The translations under genes were made by a program, and so were the position numbers. Below, piece after piece: positions 43,217 to 51,300 of a stretch of DNA of 64,000 nucleotides (positions are counted from its first letter, which is position 1; each line of letters begins with the position of its first letter). Source of the DNA: CAWELS01 sp964468205 (GTDB lineage Bacteria; Acidobacteriota; Terriglobia; Bryobacterales; Bryobacteraceae); contig CAYXVG010000016.1 of NCBI GenBank assembly GCA_964468205.1, positions 56,085 through 120,084 on the forward strand, in the 5' to 3' direction. The notes below the pieces were generated by a model. That model made no database searches. It was not told where the DNA came from and was given only the letters and a program-made list of their open reading frames with translations.

Positions 43217-43654
43217 CTATTGTAGCGCTGCCGAAAGCGGGAATACGTCGTGGAAGTGGCTGAATTCAGGCGGGTCGGAGAGTACCACACCAACGATATC
43301 GAAGCGGGTGTTCTGCCAGTCCACGCCGGCGCGGCGGGCGTATTCGCGGGCGCCGCGGAAGAGCCGGACGCGCTTCTCATCGCTGATGGCCCGGTCGGGC
43401 GGTCCGTAATCGGCCGTGGCGCGAGTCTTCACCTCGACAAAAACAAGTTTCCCGGATTCCCAAGCAATGATGTCGAGTTCCGCCATCCCTGATGTGGCGC
43501 GATAGTTGCGGCCGACCACGGTATAGCCGCGCCGCTGCAGGTAGCGGTGGGCAAGGTCTTCGCCGCGGTGGCCGAGCGCCTGGCTTGCAGGCATGGAGCG
43601 CTTCCGGCGCCAATCGCGCAGGTCGTCAAAGAATTGCAGCACGAACTGGAACAA
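43217..43654 (-). CDS. yraN: YraN/UPF0102 nuclease-fold protein
   Basis: The 145-residue protein has the UPF0102 core: LGHRGEDLAHRYLQRRGYTVVGRNYRA, GMAELDIIAWESGKLVFVEVKTRA and the SDEKRVRLFRGAREYA helix. The Asp in LDII and the Glu-x-Lys in VEVKTR form a restriction-endonuclease-like metal site. The family is widespread and linked to DNA processing or recombination, without a settled role. An N-terminal 25-residue extension precedes the domain. It starts one base past the methyltransferase stop and ends four bases before galT. Confidence 0.9.
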   Translation of the reverse strand: MFQFVLQFFDDLRDWRRKRSMPASQALGHRGEDLAHRYLQRRGYTVVGRNYRATSGMAELDIIAWESGKLVFVEVKTRATADYGPPDRAISDEKRVRLFRGAREYARRAGVDWQNTRFDIVGVVLSDPPEFSHFHDVFPLSAALQ

Positions 43655-44182
43655 TTACTTCAGGACCTCGAACTCGAACGTCATCACTTTCCCGCGGATT
43701 AGGTAGCAGAGGTAGTGCTCCCAAAAGCGCCGGAAGCGCGGGAAGCGGTTCACGAGAAACTCGCAGCCGAACCACCTCCACAGAGCTAGTAGCTTGACGC
43801 GGAGCTTTGTCTCCCGCAAACGGACGGGCGAGTAGTAACCGAATCCGCCATGGTTGTCGCCGAAATAGCGAAACGAGTAAGTGTTGAGGTGCCAGCGGTG
43901 CGTGGGGTCGCAAAAGGAACTGAAATCGGTGTAGTGGGGGGTCTCAAGGATGATGCGGCCGCCGGGGCGGACGAGGCGGTGGAACTCCTCGATCGTCCGG
44001 ATGACATCGGCGACGTGCTCGATCACGTGGATCGCGCGAAGCTCGTCGAAGGAGTCGCTCGAAAAGGGGTAGGGGAAACGGTCGAGGTCACAGATTACGT
44101 CGGCCTTGCCCGCGCGATTGCGGTCCACTCCTAGCGCGCCAGGGTATTTATTGATGCCGCAGCCAACGTCGAGTACTTTCAC
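43655..44182 (-). CDS. Class I SAM-dependent methyltransferase
   Basis: A GTG at 44182 gives 175 residues that begin right at motif I, MKVLDVGCGINKYPGALGVD. They continue with ICDLDRFPYPFSSDSFDELRAIHVIEHVADV (acidic loop and post-I) and RLVRPGGRIILETPHYTD (motif III). The short N-terminus is common in this methyltransferase-11/24 group. The target cannot be predicted. It leads the operon with yraN and galT. Confidence 0.82.
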   Translation of the reverse strand: MKVLDVGCGINKYPGALGVDRNRAGKADVICDLDRFPYPFSSDSFDELRAIHVIEHVADVIRTIEEFHRLVRPGGRIILETPHYTDFSSFCDPTHRWHLNTYSFRYFGDNHGGFGYYSPVRLRETKLRVKLLALWRWFGCEFLVNRFPRFRRFWEHYLCYLIRGKVMTFEFEVLK

Positions 44183-44296
44183 AGCCTATTCATAGTAGCG
44201 TGACCGGATGCGTGCAGCCGGGGACGGCTGGCGACGGCGCTGCTATACAATTGGCTTGCAGCCAAACGAATCAGATTGTTCCCGAGGAGGCTGATT

Positions 44297-45793
44297 GTGT
44301 ATACACAAATGCGAAGAGCCCGGCTTGAGGCAGGCCCGAAGGCCGCGCACTTCAATCTTAGGTCTTGGACCGCGTGGCGGATTTCTTGCTCGTTCCCGCT
44401 TGCGGCGATCCCCGTTCTCCTGCTGGCATCTCTCGCGGCGCTCGCGCAACCGCGGCCGAACATCATCCTGGCGATGGGCGATGATCACGGATGGCACGAG
44501 ACGAGCTACAACGGGCATCCCCACCTGAGGACTCCCGCGCTGGACGCGATGGCGGTGAACGGTTTCCGTTTTGACCGGTTTTATGCGGCCGCGCCGATGT
44601 GCACGCCAACCCGCGGAAGCGTTATGACGGGGCGGCACCCGAATCGTTTTGGCGCCTTTGCTCCGAATCACTCGATCCGGCCGGAAGAGATCACGATTGC
44701 CCAGATCCTGCGGAAAGCGGGTTACCGGACGGGCCACTTCGGGAAGTGGCACCTGGGGCCGGCCCGGGCAGGCGCCCCGACGAATCCCGGGGCGATGGGC
44801 TTCGACGAGTGGTTGTCGCACGACAACTTCTTCGGCTACAACCCGCGGTTCAATCGCAACGGCGGTGCGCCCGAGCGGTTTCCGGGCGAGAGTTCGGAGA
44901 TCATTGTTACCGAGGCAATCAAGTTCATCGAGGCTGCCGTCGAGGACGGGATGCCGTTCTTCACGGTTGTATGGTTCGGATCTCCTCATGAACCGTACTC
45001 CGGCATTGACGAGGACATGATCCCCTTCCGGGATATGGTAGAGCTGGACCGCCGCCTCCGCCACCGCCTCGGCGAGATTGTGGCGCTGGACCGTTCGATG
45101 GAGTGGCTGCGCAGCTACCTGCGGGACGCGGGATTGGCCGGTAACACTCTGCTCTGGTACACCAGCGACAACGGAGCGCCGCGGGAAGGTTGCGTCTGGA
45201 CGAAGCTGCGTGGGCACAAAGGCAACCTTTACGAAGGCGGCATCCGGGCGCCTTCCGTCATTGAGTATCCAGCGATGATAGAGCAGGCCCGCTCGACCTC
45301 CGTTCCCGCGGTCACCAGCGACATTCTGCCGACGCTGTGCGACCTGCTGGATCTGGAACTCCCTGACCGGGTGCTCGACGGGATCAGCCTGGTTCCCTTG
45401 ATCACCGGGGAGGCCACCGAGCGCCCGGTCCCGATCCCTTTCTGGGCCTATGACCGCGGCGCACGCGAAGAGACGAAGAATGAGCCGTGGATCGAGCCAG
45501 CCCTCCAGCACGGCAACCTGCCGACCTCGAAGCGCTACACAATTGAATTCGTCAATTTCAGGCACCCCGTGGCGCGCACATCGGATTTCGGCGGGCGGAC
45601 GGCGATGGCCGGAAATCGCTTCAAGCTGGTGGTCCCAGCCGACGGGCCGGCCGAGTTGTACGATATCGTGGCCGACATCGAGGAGAAGCACGATGTCTCT
45701 GCCAAGCACCCGGAGATAGTGAAGGAGCTCGAATCGAAACTCCGCGACTGGCAGAAGTCGGTCGAAGTCAGCCTCACGGGGGCGGAGTATTAG
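44297..45793 (+). CDS. Arylsulfatase-type sulfatase
   Basis: GTG at 44297 has AGGAGG six bases upstream, a near-perfect ribosome site, giving 498 residues. A hydrophobic segment at about 30-50 is a late signal peptide. Metal-site residues lie in NIILAMGDDHGWH; the formylglycine motif is CTPTR with Cys102, where Thr replaces the usual Ser, followed by GSVMTGRHP. GYRTGHFGKWHLG and WYTSDNGAPREG are further landmarks. It removes sulfate from an exported glycan or aryl sulfate. A small ABM gene and an alcohol dehydrogenase follow on the same strand. Confidence 0.9.
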   Translation: MYTQMRRARLEAGPKAAHFNLRSWTAWRISCSFPLAAIPVLLLASLAALAQPRPNIILAMGDDHGWHETSYNGHPHLRTPALDAMAVNGFRFDRFYAAAPMCTPTRGSVMTGRHPNRFGAFAPNHSIRPEEITIAQILRKAGYRTGHFGKWHLGPARAGAPTNPGAMGFDEWLSHDNFFGYNPRFNRNGGAPERFPGESSEIIVTEAIKFIEAAVEDGMPFFTVVWFGSPHEPYSGIDEDMIPFRDMVELDRRLRHRLGEIVALDRSMEWLRSYLRDAGLAGNTLLWYTSDNGAPREGCVWTKLRGHKGNLYEGGIRAPSVIEYPAMIEQARSTSVPAVTSDILPTLCDLLDLELPDRVLDGISLVPLITGEATERPVPIPFWAYDRGAREETKNEPWIEPALQHGNLPTSKRYTIEFVNFRHPVARTSDFGGRTAMAGNRFKLVVPADGPAELYDIVADIEEKHDVSAKHPEIVKELESKLRDWQKSVEVSLTGAEY

Positions 45794-45892
45794 CTGGGCG
45801 TCCGGGTGGCGATGGCGAAGTTTCTCGGTGATGCGAGCCTGAGCGGAGCCGCATTACCCCGATGCATTAAGATGGGCTCGGAGGCCAGAGAA

Positions 45893-46198
45893 ATGTTGAT
45901 AGTCCATGTGCATGTTCATGTGAAGCCGGAGTTCGTGGATGCATTCGCCGGGGCGTCGGCGGAGAATTCCCGGCACAGCGTGACGGAGCCCGGCGTCGCC
46001 AGATTTGATGTAATTCAGCAGATTGATGATCCGAAGCGGTTCATTCTGGTAGAGATCTACCGGACTGAGGATGATCCGGCGAAGCACAAGGAGACCCCGC
46101 ACTACAAGAAGTGGCGCGATGCGGTGGAGGAGATGATGGCGGAGCCGCGGCGGGCAGTGAAGTACACGAATATCTGCCCGGATGACGAAGGGTTCTAG
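45893..46198 (+). CDS. Antibiotic biosynthesis monooxygenase (ABM) domain protein
   Basis: ATG at 45893 follows GGAGG at eight bases and yields 101 residues; longer frames upstream lack a site. MLIVHVHVHVKPEFVDAFAGASAENSRHS is the first strand and helix of the ABM fold. FDVIQQIDDPKRFILVEIYRTEDDPAKHKETPHYKKW follows, as in LsrG/YgiN-type proteins. The family is dimeric and binds small quinone-like or keto compounds; no cofactor is needed. The stop is one base before the start of the alcohol dehydrogenase, so the two are coupled. Confidence 0.85.
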   Translation: MLIVHVHVHVKPEFVDAFAGASAENSRHSVTEPGVARFDVIQQIDDPKRFILVEIYRTEDDPAKHKETPHYKKWRDAVEEMMAEPRRAVKYTNICPDDEGF

Positions 46199-46199
46199 G

Positions 46200-47360
46200 A
46201 TGAGCGAGGCGTTCCAGTTTGCGACAGCGGGACAGATCGTATTCGGCGCCGGCAAGGTGCGGGCGGTGGCTCCGGCGGCGAGGGAGATGGGGGCTCGCGC
46301 GCTGGTGGTGACCGGACGGTCCGGCGATCGAGCGGCTAGGCTGGTGGAGGAGCTTCGCGCGTCCGGGCTCGAAACCGGGCTATTCAAACTCGACGGTGAG
46401 CCGACAGTGCGAGCGGTGCGCGAGGGAGTGGAACTCGGCCGGGGCGAAAAACGCGACGTCGTCATCGCCTTCGGCGGCGGCAGCGCGATCGACTGCGGGA
46501 AGGCGGTTGCCGCAATTCTCGGTAACGGCGGCGATCCGCTGGACTACCTCGAAGTGGTGGGCCGCGGGCAGAAACTCGAACGCGAATCGGCGCCGTTCAT
46601 CGCCGTGCCGACGACTGCCGGGACGGGCTCCGAGGTGACCCGGAACGCGGTGCTGGCCTCGACCGAGCACGGGGTGAAGGCGAGCCTGCGAAGTCCCTCC
46701 ATGCTTCCGCGGCTGGCGGTGGTGGATCCGGAGTTAACATTCGATCTCCCGCCGGAGATGACGGCGAGCACGGGTTTGGACGCGCTGACACAGTTGATCG
46801 AGCCCTACGTCTCCGCGCGACGGAACGCACTGACGGATCTTTTCTGCCTGGAGGGAATCCGCCGCGCCGGACGGTCTCTGCGGCGGGCCTACTTGAATGG
46901 GCGGGACGCCGCTGCCAGGGCGGACATGTCGATGGCGAGTCTGCTCGGCGGGCTGTCGCTCGCAAATGCCGGCTTAGGTGTGGTGCACGGGTTCGCGGCT
47001 CCGGTGGGCGGTATGTTTCCTGCTCCGCACGGGGCGGTGTGCGCGGCGCTGCTGCCGCACGGGATGAGAACGAATCTGCGGGCGCTGCGGGAGCGCGATG
47101 AGGGTAACGAGGCGCTCGTGCGTTACGGGACGTTGGCGCGAATTCTCACTGGCAGGGCTGACGCAACCGCTGAAGACGGGCTCGATTGGGTGGCGCGGTT
47201 GGTTGAGGACTTGCGGATTCCCGGATTGTCGCGCTACGGTCTCACCCGATCCGACGTAGCCGTGGTGGTCGAGAAGGCGGCGCGGGCGAGCAGCATGAAG
47301 GCGAATCCGATCGCGTTGACGGAGGAAGAGTTGACCGCGACGCTGTCGGCGGCGATGTAG
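46200..47360 (+). CDS. Iron-containing alcohol dehydrogenase
   Basis: ATG at 46200 has GAAGGG seven bases upstream; the 386-residue protein has the type III alcohol dehydrogenase fold. VVIAFGGGSAIDCGKAVAA binds NAD(P), and AVPTTAGTGSEVTRNAVL is the family signature. The Asp and His metal ligands lie in the ASTGLDALTQLIEPYVS, VHGFAAPVGG and PHGAVCAALLPHG region. Members include lactaldehyde reductase FucO and propanediol dehydrogenases; substrate cannot be fixed by eye. It would suit reduction of lactaldehyde to propanediol ahead of the diol dehydratase. It is convergent with the selenoprotein gene. Confidence 0.88.
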   Translation: MSEAFQFATAGQIVFGAGKVRAVAPAAREMGARALVVTGRSGDRAARLVEELRASGLETGLFKLDGEPTVRAVREGVELGRGEKRDVVIAFGGGSAIDCGKAVAAILGNGGDPLDYLEVVGRGQKLERESAPFIAVPTTAGTGSEVTRNAVLASTEHGVKASLRSPSMLPRLAVVDPELTFDLPPEMTASTGLDALTQLIEPYVSARRNALTDLFCLEGIRRAGRSLRRAYLNGRDAAARADMSMASLLGGLSLANAGLGVVHGFAAPVGGMFPAPHGAVCAALLPHGMRTNLRALRERDEGNEALVRYGTLARILTGRADATAEDGLDWVARLVEDLRIPGLSRYGLTRSDVAVVVEKAARASSMKANPIALTEEELTATLSAAM

Positions 47361-47366
47361 CCATCG

Positions 47367-48077
47367 CTACATTCCCAGTTCCGCGCGGAGGGCTTGTTCC
47401 ATGAGGCGCGGATTGAAGCCGAAAGGTCCGGCGCCGCTCTTATGGGCGATGGTTCCATCGCGCCCGATCACGTAAAGGCGATCCGGCCACCCGGTATAGG
47501 CGCGCTCGGCCGTGTTCTCGAAGTCATCCACCAGGGCGGGGAACTCGATACCGAGATCCCGGACGCACGAGCTGCCAACCTGGGCGCGTTCACCGTAACT
47601 CTTCGGGCTGGCGAGAATCACATTGTCCCGAATGTTCACCGGCAACTGCCAGGAGTCATCGGCGTGGGCCTCCTCGATGTAGATCAGGTAGAAGGCCGCC
47701 TGGGAGCCGTATTCGCGGTAGATGCGGTTAAGCTCGGGAACCTCCCGGCGAAATGGCGGTCAAGTGTAGCTGCCGAAGACGAGTACAACCGGACGGCCGC
47801 CACGCATTTGGGAGAGCCGCACACGCTGGCTGTGATCCGTGGTTTCGAGCTCGAAATCGGGCGCGGGGTCACCGGCATTCAAACGGCCGGAACGAGCCCT
47901 CATCCATAACGGCCGGAAGGGAACGCCGAAGCGGAGAAACCGCGGCGTGTCGGCCATGAACGCAGAGAAGCTGGCCGGCGACCGGCACATCATCGCATAG
48001 GTAGTCGCGGTGGCCGCCACCCAGAGGAACAAAACAACGCCGGCGGCTATGCCGAGGAACTGAACCCCCTTGCCCAT
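47367..48077 (-). CDS. Deiodinase/redoxin-family protein with in-frame UGA, probable selenoprotein
   Basis: From ATG 48077 one frame runs to 47367 with a single internal TGA at 47762-47760 (codon 106), for 236 residues. The N-terminus has a membrane helix (FLGIAAGVVLFLWVAATATTYA). Then come GDPAPDFELE and VVLVFGSYT-U-PPFRREVPEL, which match the iodothyronine deiodinase FGSxTUPPF site exactly at the UGA. AAFYLIYIEEAHADDSWQLP and YVIGRDGTIAHKSGAGPFGFNP follow. Both halves keep full family similarity, so decay is unlikely. A SECIS-like hairpin lies 17 bases after the UGA. The reaction is unknown; thiol or selenol redox or dehalogenation are options. Usual gene calling would give two broken frames. 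Confidence 0.82.
47731..47762 (-). promoter_or_regulatory. Bacterial SECIS-like hairpin with recoded UGA
   Basis: After the UGA, bases 16-20 (CGGGA, 47747-47743) pair with TCCCG (47739-47735) around a GGU loop (47742-47740). A bulged A allows two further pairs below. The loop begins 17 bases after the UGA and has G at its first positions. E. coli fdhF has a GGU loop at almost the same distance. This fits SelB-directed Sec insertion. Confidence 0.7.
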
Positions 48078-48138
48078 GCGGGTACTGTACCAAATTATCG
48101 CGGGCGCTGCAGGCCGCCGGCCTGATATAAGTTGAAAT

Positions 48139-49587
48139 GTGATCCAGATGCGATGTCTCTGTCTTTTTCTCGCCTGTGCGCTCCTTCCCGCGGCGGAACG
48201 TATGAACGTGCTCTTCGTCGCCATGGACGACATGCGCACGGAACTTGGCTGCTACGGGCACCCGATCGTGAAGAGCCCGCACATCGATAAGCTGGCGGCG
48301 TCGGGCTTGCTTTTCAATCGGGCTTACTGCCAGCAGGCGCTTTGCGCTCCGTCGCGGGCGAGCCTGCTCACAGGAATGCGGCCGGCGTCAACCGGAATAC
48401 ACCAGATCGACAAACCGGTGCGCGAACATCTGCCGGACGTACGGACGCTGCCGCAACATTTCAAGGAGGCGGGCTACCACACCGTAACATTGGGCAAAAT
48501 CTATCACCACCGCGGGGACGACGAACCGGGGTGGAGCGAGATGCCGGCGGTACGGCGCGACCTCTACGTGAGCAAGGAGGTTCTCGCTTACCAGGAACGG
48601 CGGCGCGCCGAGGCCAGGGAGAAGGGCATCACCGATCCAATCCGGTTCTACAACTACCAGGCCGGCCCGCCGGTGGAAAGCGCCGGCGTTCCGGACAACG
48701 CATACGCCGACGGAGCCGTGGCGGACATGGCCGTAGCGAAGATCCGGGAGCACAAGGACAAACCGTTCTTTCTGGCGGTCGGATTCATGAAGCCGCATCT
48801 GCCATTTGCCGCGCCGAAGCGCTACTGGGATCTCTACGAGCGCGAGGAGTTGGAACTGCCAAATCAAACCTTGCCAAAGGGCGCGCCGGATATCGCCTTC
48901 ACATTCAACTGGGGCGAGTTGGCGCATTACCGCGGGGTACCGCAGGTGCGCCGGCTCGACAATGCTTGGACGGCGAAGCTGATCCACGGCTACTACGCCT
49001 GCGTGAGCTACGTCGACGCGCAGGTCGGGCGGCTGCTGGCGGCGATCGAGGAAGCCGGCATTGGCGACAAGACGATCGTCATTCTATGGGGGGACCATGG
49101 TTGGAAGCTCGGCGAGTACGGGCAGTGGAGCAAGTACACCAACTTCGAATACGATGCGCGGGCGCCGCTGATCCTGAGGGTTCCGCGAAAGACGAGCGGC
49201 CAACGGACAAACGCCCTGGTGGAATTGGTGGATATGTACCCGACGCTGGCCGAGCTATGCGGATTGGAGATACCTGACCATTTGGAAGGCGTGAGCATGG
49301 TTCCCCTGTTGGACGAACCGGGACGGCAGTGGAAGACGGCCGCCTTCAGCAGCTATCCTCGCGGCCGGAGGATGGGGGTCTCAATGCGCACGGACCGCTG
49401 GCGGTACACGGAATGGCGGAACCGGGATGACGGCACACTGGTGGCGAGCGAACTTTACGACCAGTCCGGCGGACCCTTCGTAACAGAGAACCTCTCCGGC
49501 CAGGATGAGTACGCCGCGGCGGAGGAGGCTTTGCAGGAGCAGCTTCGAGCTGGATGGAAGGCGGCGCGGCCGCCAAACCTTAAGTGA
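48139..49587 (+). CDS. Type I sulfatase, iduronate-2-sulfatase-like (intact copy)
   Basis: GTG at 48139 (or ATG at 48148) gives 482 residues with a short signal peptide (CLCLFLACALLPAAE). The metal residues lie in VLFVAMDDMRTELG, and the formylglycine site is CAPSR with Cys69, then ASLLTGMRP. GYHTVTLGKIYHH, FFLAVGFMKPHLPF and LWGDHGWKLGEYGQWSK are typical of iduronate-2-sulfatase relatives. It acts outside the cytoplasm on sulfated sugars. Bases 48392 onward are repeated at 52648, where the copy lacks the active site. It is divergent from the deiodinase-like gene. Confidence 0.92.
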   Translation: MIQMRCLCLFLACALLPAAERMNVLFVAMDDMRTELGCYGHPIVKSPHIDKLAASGLLFNRAYCQQALCAPSRASLLTGMRPASTGIHQIDKPVREHLPDVRTLPQHFKEAGYHTVTLGKIYHHRGDDEPGWSEMPAVRRDLYVSKEVLAYQERRRAEAREKGITDPIRFYNYQAGPPVESAGVPDNAYADGAVADMAVAKIREHKDKPFFLAVGFMKPHLPFAAPKRYWDLYEREELELPNQTLPKGAPDIAFTFNWGELAHYRGVPQVRRLDNAWTAKLIHGYYACVSYVDAQVGRLLAAIEEAGIGDKTIVILWGDHGWKLGEYGQWSKYTNFEYDARAPLILRVPRKTSGQRTNALVELVDMYPTLAELCGLEIPDHLEGVSMVPLLDEPGRQWKTAAFSSYPRGRRMGVSMRTDRWRYTEWRNRDDGTLVASELYDQSGGPFVTENLSGQDEYAAAEEALQEQLRAGWKAARPPNLK

Positions 49588-49597
49588 ATTGACGGCG

Positions 49598-49625
49598 CTC
49601 GGGCCGGCACGAAAACCGGCCCGAG
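49598..49625 (+). terminator. Terminator-like hairpin after the sulfatase
   Basis: CTCGGGCCGG pairs perfectly with CCGGCCCGAG around an 8-base loop, 11 bp after the sulfatase stop. No T-run follows. It is repeated in copy 2. Confidence 0.6.
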
Positions 49626-49682
49626 CCGTTACACGGCGGAATTCCCTACTTCCAGACGCAGGCAGTCAAACACAGCCAGTTG

Positions 49683-50099
49683 TCACGGGAGGACTTGCCG
49701 CCTGATCTGTTGAAACCGAGCCATGAGCTCTACGTTTTCGTTCAGCAGCCGAGCGATGCGGTTGTACTCTTCAACCGCCATTCCGTTGTCGCGTATCGCT
49801 CCGGCCACCTTCTCCTGAGCCCGCTGCTCTGCCCGTGCCGCCACATCTTCGTCCGGCATCTGTACCAACTCATCTCGAAGTCCCTCATAGATGGCTGTGA
49901 CTTCATCAAAGGTGAGGGCAAATTTCCTCAATTGTTCGTCGGTTACGCTCGCAGTGGTAAGGTGTCCGGCCGGTGGCGGCGTCTCTTTTTCCGGACCCGC
50001 TTGAAGAGACTTTACAATCAGCAGAATCAAGCCGAGTCCGATGCCCAAGATGGCAACAAGCCAAAGGGGCGTGATTTCAAAACCGCGAGACTGCCGCAT
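49683..50099 (-). CDS. Membrane-anchored DUF4168-like protein (copy 1)
   Basis: The 138-residue product has one N-terminal membrane helix (LWLVAILGIGLGLILLIVKSL). A helical domain follows with VTDEQLRKFALTFDEVTAIYEGLRDEL and AIRDNGMAVEEYNRIARLLNENVELMARF. The spacing resembles the neighbouring DUF4168 protein, so the pair are probably paralogues. It would face the periplasm. Function unknown. An identical gene occurs at 53939. Confidence 0.7.
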   Translation of the reverse strand: MRQSRGFEITPLWLVAILGIGLGLILLIVKSLQAGPEKETPPPAGHLTTASVTDEQLRKFALTFDEVTAIYEGLRDELVQMPDEDVAARAEQRAQEKVAGAIRDNGMAVEEYNRIARLLNENVELMARFQQIRRQVLP

Positions 50100-50135
50100 A
50101 GTGTTCGCCTGGATAAATGCAACCCTGCCGGCAAC

Positions 50136-50396
50136 TTACCGTTCGGATCTCTGATTCTCCTCCTCGGCTACTTCCTTTTGGGTTTCCTTAAACCGTTCCA
50201 TTAATTCTTTGTCATTGCTGATGGCGCGGGAAAGCTCGTTGTACTGGGCAATCTCGAGGCCTTCGTCCTGTACGGCCTTGCCCATCTCGGCATTGGCCTG
50301 TTGCTGCAGTTGCGTGGCGACAGTCGGATCCTGGACGCCGCCCAGCTTCTGCTGCAGTTCCATCCTCAAGGTTTGAACCTCGCCGAATGCTTTCGT
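50136..50396 (-). pseudogene. DUF4168 gene truncated at its 5' end (copy 1)
   Basis: This is the C-terminal 86 codons of the intact gene at 54392-54826. At 50396 the repeat ends, and the frame runs into unrelated sequence that supplies an ATG at 50432 but no signal peptide. Promoter and export signal are lost, so it is probably inactive. Confidence 0.8.
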
Positions 50397-50790
50397 AGGA
50401 AACCGGGGACATTCATGATAGGTATTTGTCAACAGAAAAGGGAAAGAGACGGAGATCTCCCGTCCAGCCGCTCAAGTGCAAAGCCGACTAGCGCGAGCCT
50501 GTCGGGGAAGCGTGGTGTGGGGCAGGCTCTCCAGCGACCCGTGCGGGCACTCTCCTGCCGTCACCGGAATGCCGCGGATGCTGAGAAACTCGGCCCAGCC
50601 GCTGCCAGTTCTAGCTCACGGCATCCCGATTGAAGACCTGAAGACTGGCAAACAGCACGGAATGGTGCCGCACTCTGCCCGCAGACCGGCCGTGGATTCC
50701 GATCTGCTTGACACGCTCGATGATCCTTAGAATACTGAAGTCGCGAATTCGAATATTGGTCCTGCCATAGCGGTTTACGAGGAGGCAACC

Positions 50791-50925
50791 ATGGCCGCGA
50801 TATCACGCCGCAACTTCTCGGAGCTCTCTTCCCGTGTACTCGGTGCATGTGTTGGATGGGCCGGTATTTCCTCGGACTTCACCGATTGCATTCGTCTTAC
50901 AGAAGAAAGCGGAATAAGGATGTGA
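50791..50925 (+). CDS. Short Tat-leader-like peptide, 44 aa
   Basis: ATG at 50791 follows AGGAGG at five bases, one of the best ribosome sites in the window. The product starts MAAISRRNFSELSSRVLGACVGWAG, resembling a twin-arginine signal peptide, and stops after 19 more residues. It may be the cut-off start of a lost exported protein. Its neighbours are gene debris and the cysteine-rich peptide gene. Confidence 0.4.
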   Translation: MAAISRRNFSELSSRVLGACVGWAGISSDFTDCIRLTEESGIRM

Positions 50926-50973
50926 TTAAAGACTTGAAGATTTATTAAGTTTGACGCATACTTCGTATAGGCC

Positions 50974-51264
50974 ATGACAAGGTTCTTCAATATTGTGATC
51001 ATTCTTGGAGTACTCGTATTTGGCACTGTGTATGCGCAATACGAAGACTGCCCTTGGTACATGGGCGACTGCAGCTACTGGACGCTTGGGTCAGGCGGAG
51101 CTGATCCCGTATACAGCTACCCCGATGGAATTTGTCCGACATTTGGCTGTATTTGCACAGCGGCGGACTGCTCTGCCACATTTGCATGTCCATGCAGCCC
51201 TTTCGGATGTGAACGGGACGGACTGTGTGGCTACGGGCCAATCAATCCGTGCTGCCAATGGTGA
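50974..51264 (+). CDS. Secreted cysteine-rich peptide, 96 aa
   Basis: The product starts MTRFFNIVIILGVLVFGTVYAQ, a clean signal peptide. The 74-residue mature part has twelve cysteines, including GCIC, CPCSPFGC and a final PCCQW, with many Gly, Tyr and Pro. Even cysteine number and export suggest disulfide bonds. I recognise no family; spacing does not match known bacteriocins or zinc ribbons. It lies inside the inserted segment and is followed 36 bp later by a membrane-anchored gene, perhaps co-transcribed. Confidence 0.6.
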   Translation: MTRFFNIVIILGVLVFGTVYAQYEDCPWYMGDCSYWTLGSGGADPVYSYPDGICPTFGCICTAADCSATFACPCSPFGCERDGLCGYGPINPCCQW

Positions 51265-51300
51265 TAGCTGCGGCGTTTGGAACGAAAGAAAGGGAATCCC

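Larger units (their letters stand above)
48392..50396. repeat. Direct repeat, copy 1 (2005 bp)
   Basis: Every landmark inside recurs 4256 bp downstream. The copies start at CCGGAATACACC and end at GAATGCTTTCGT, and the encoded proteins are identical. Copy 1 holds the sulfatase from residue 85, a small DUF4168-like gene, and the 3' part of a DUF4168 gene. Confidence 0.95.

Noticed and set aside
47760..48239. Reading the deiodinase region as a frameshifted or nonsense pseudogene
   Set aside because: There is no frame change, the stop falls on the exact Sec position, both halves keep conserved residues, and a SECIS-like hairpin follows.
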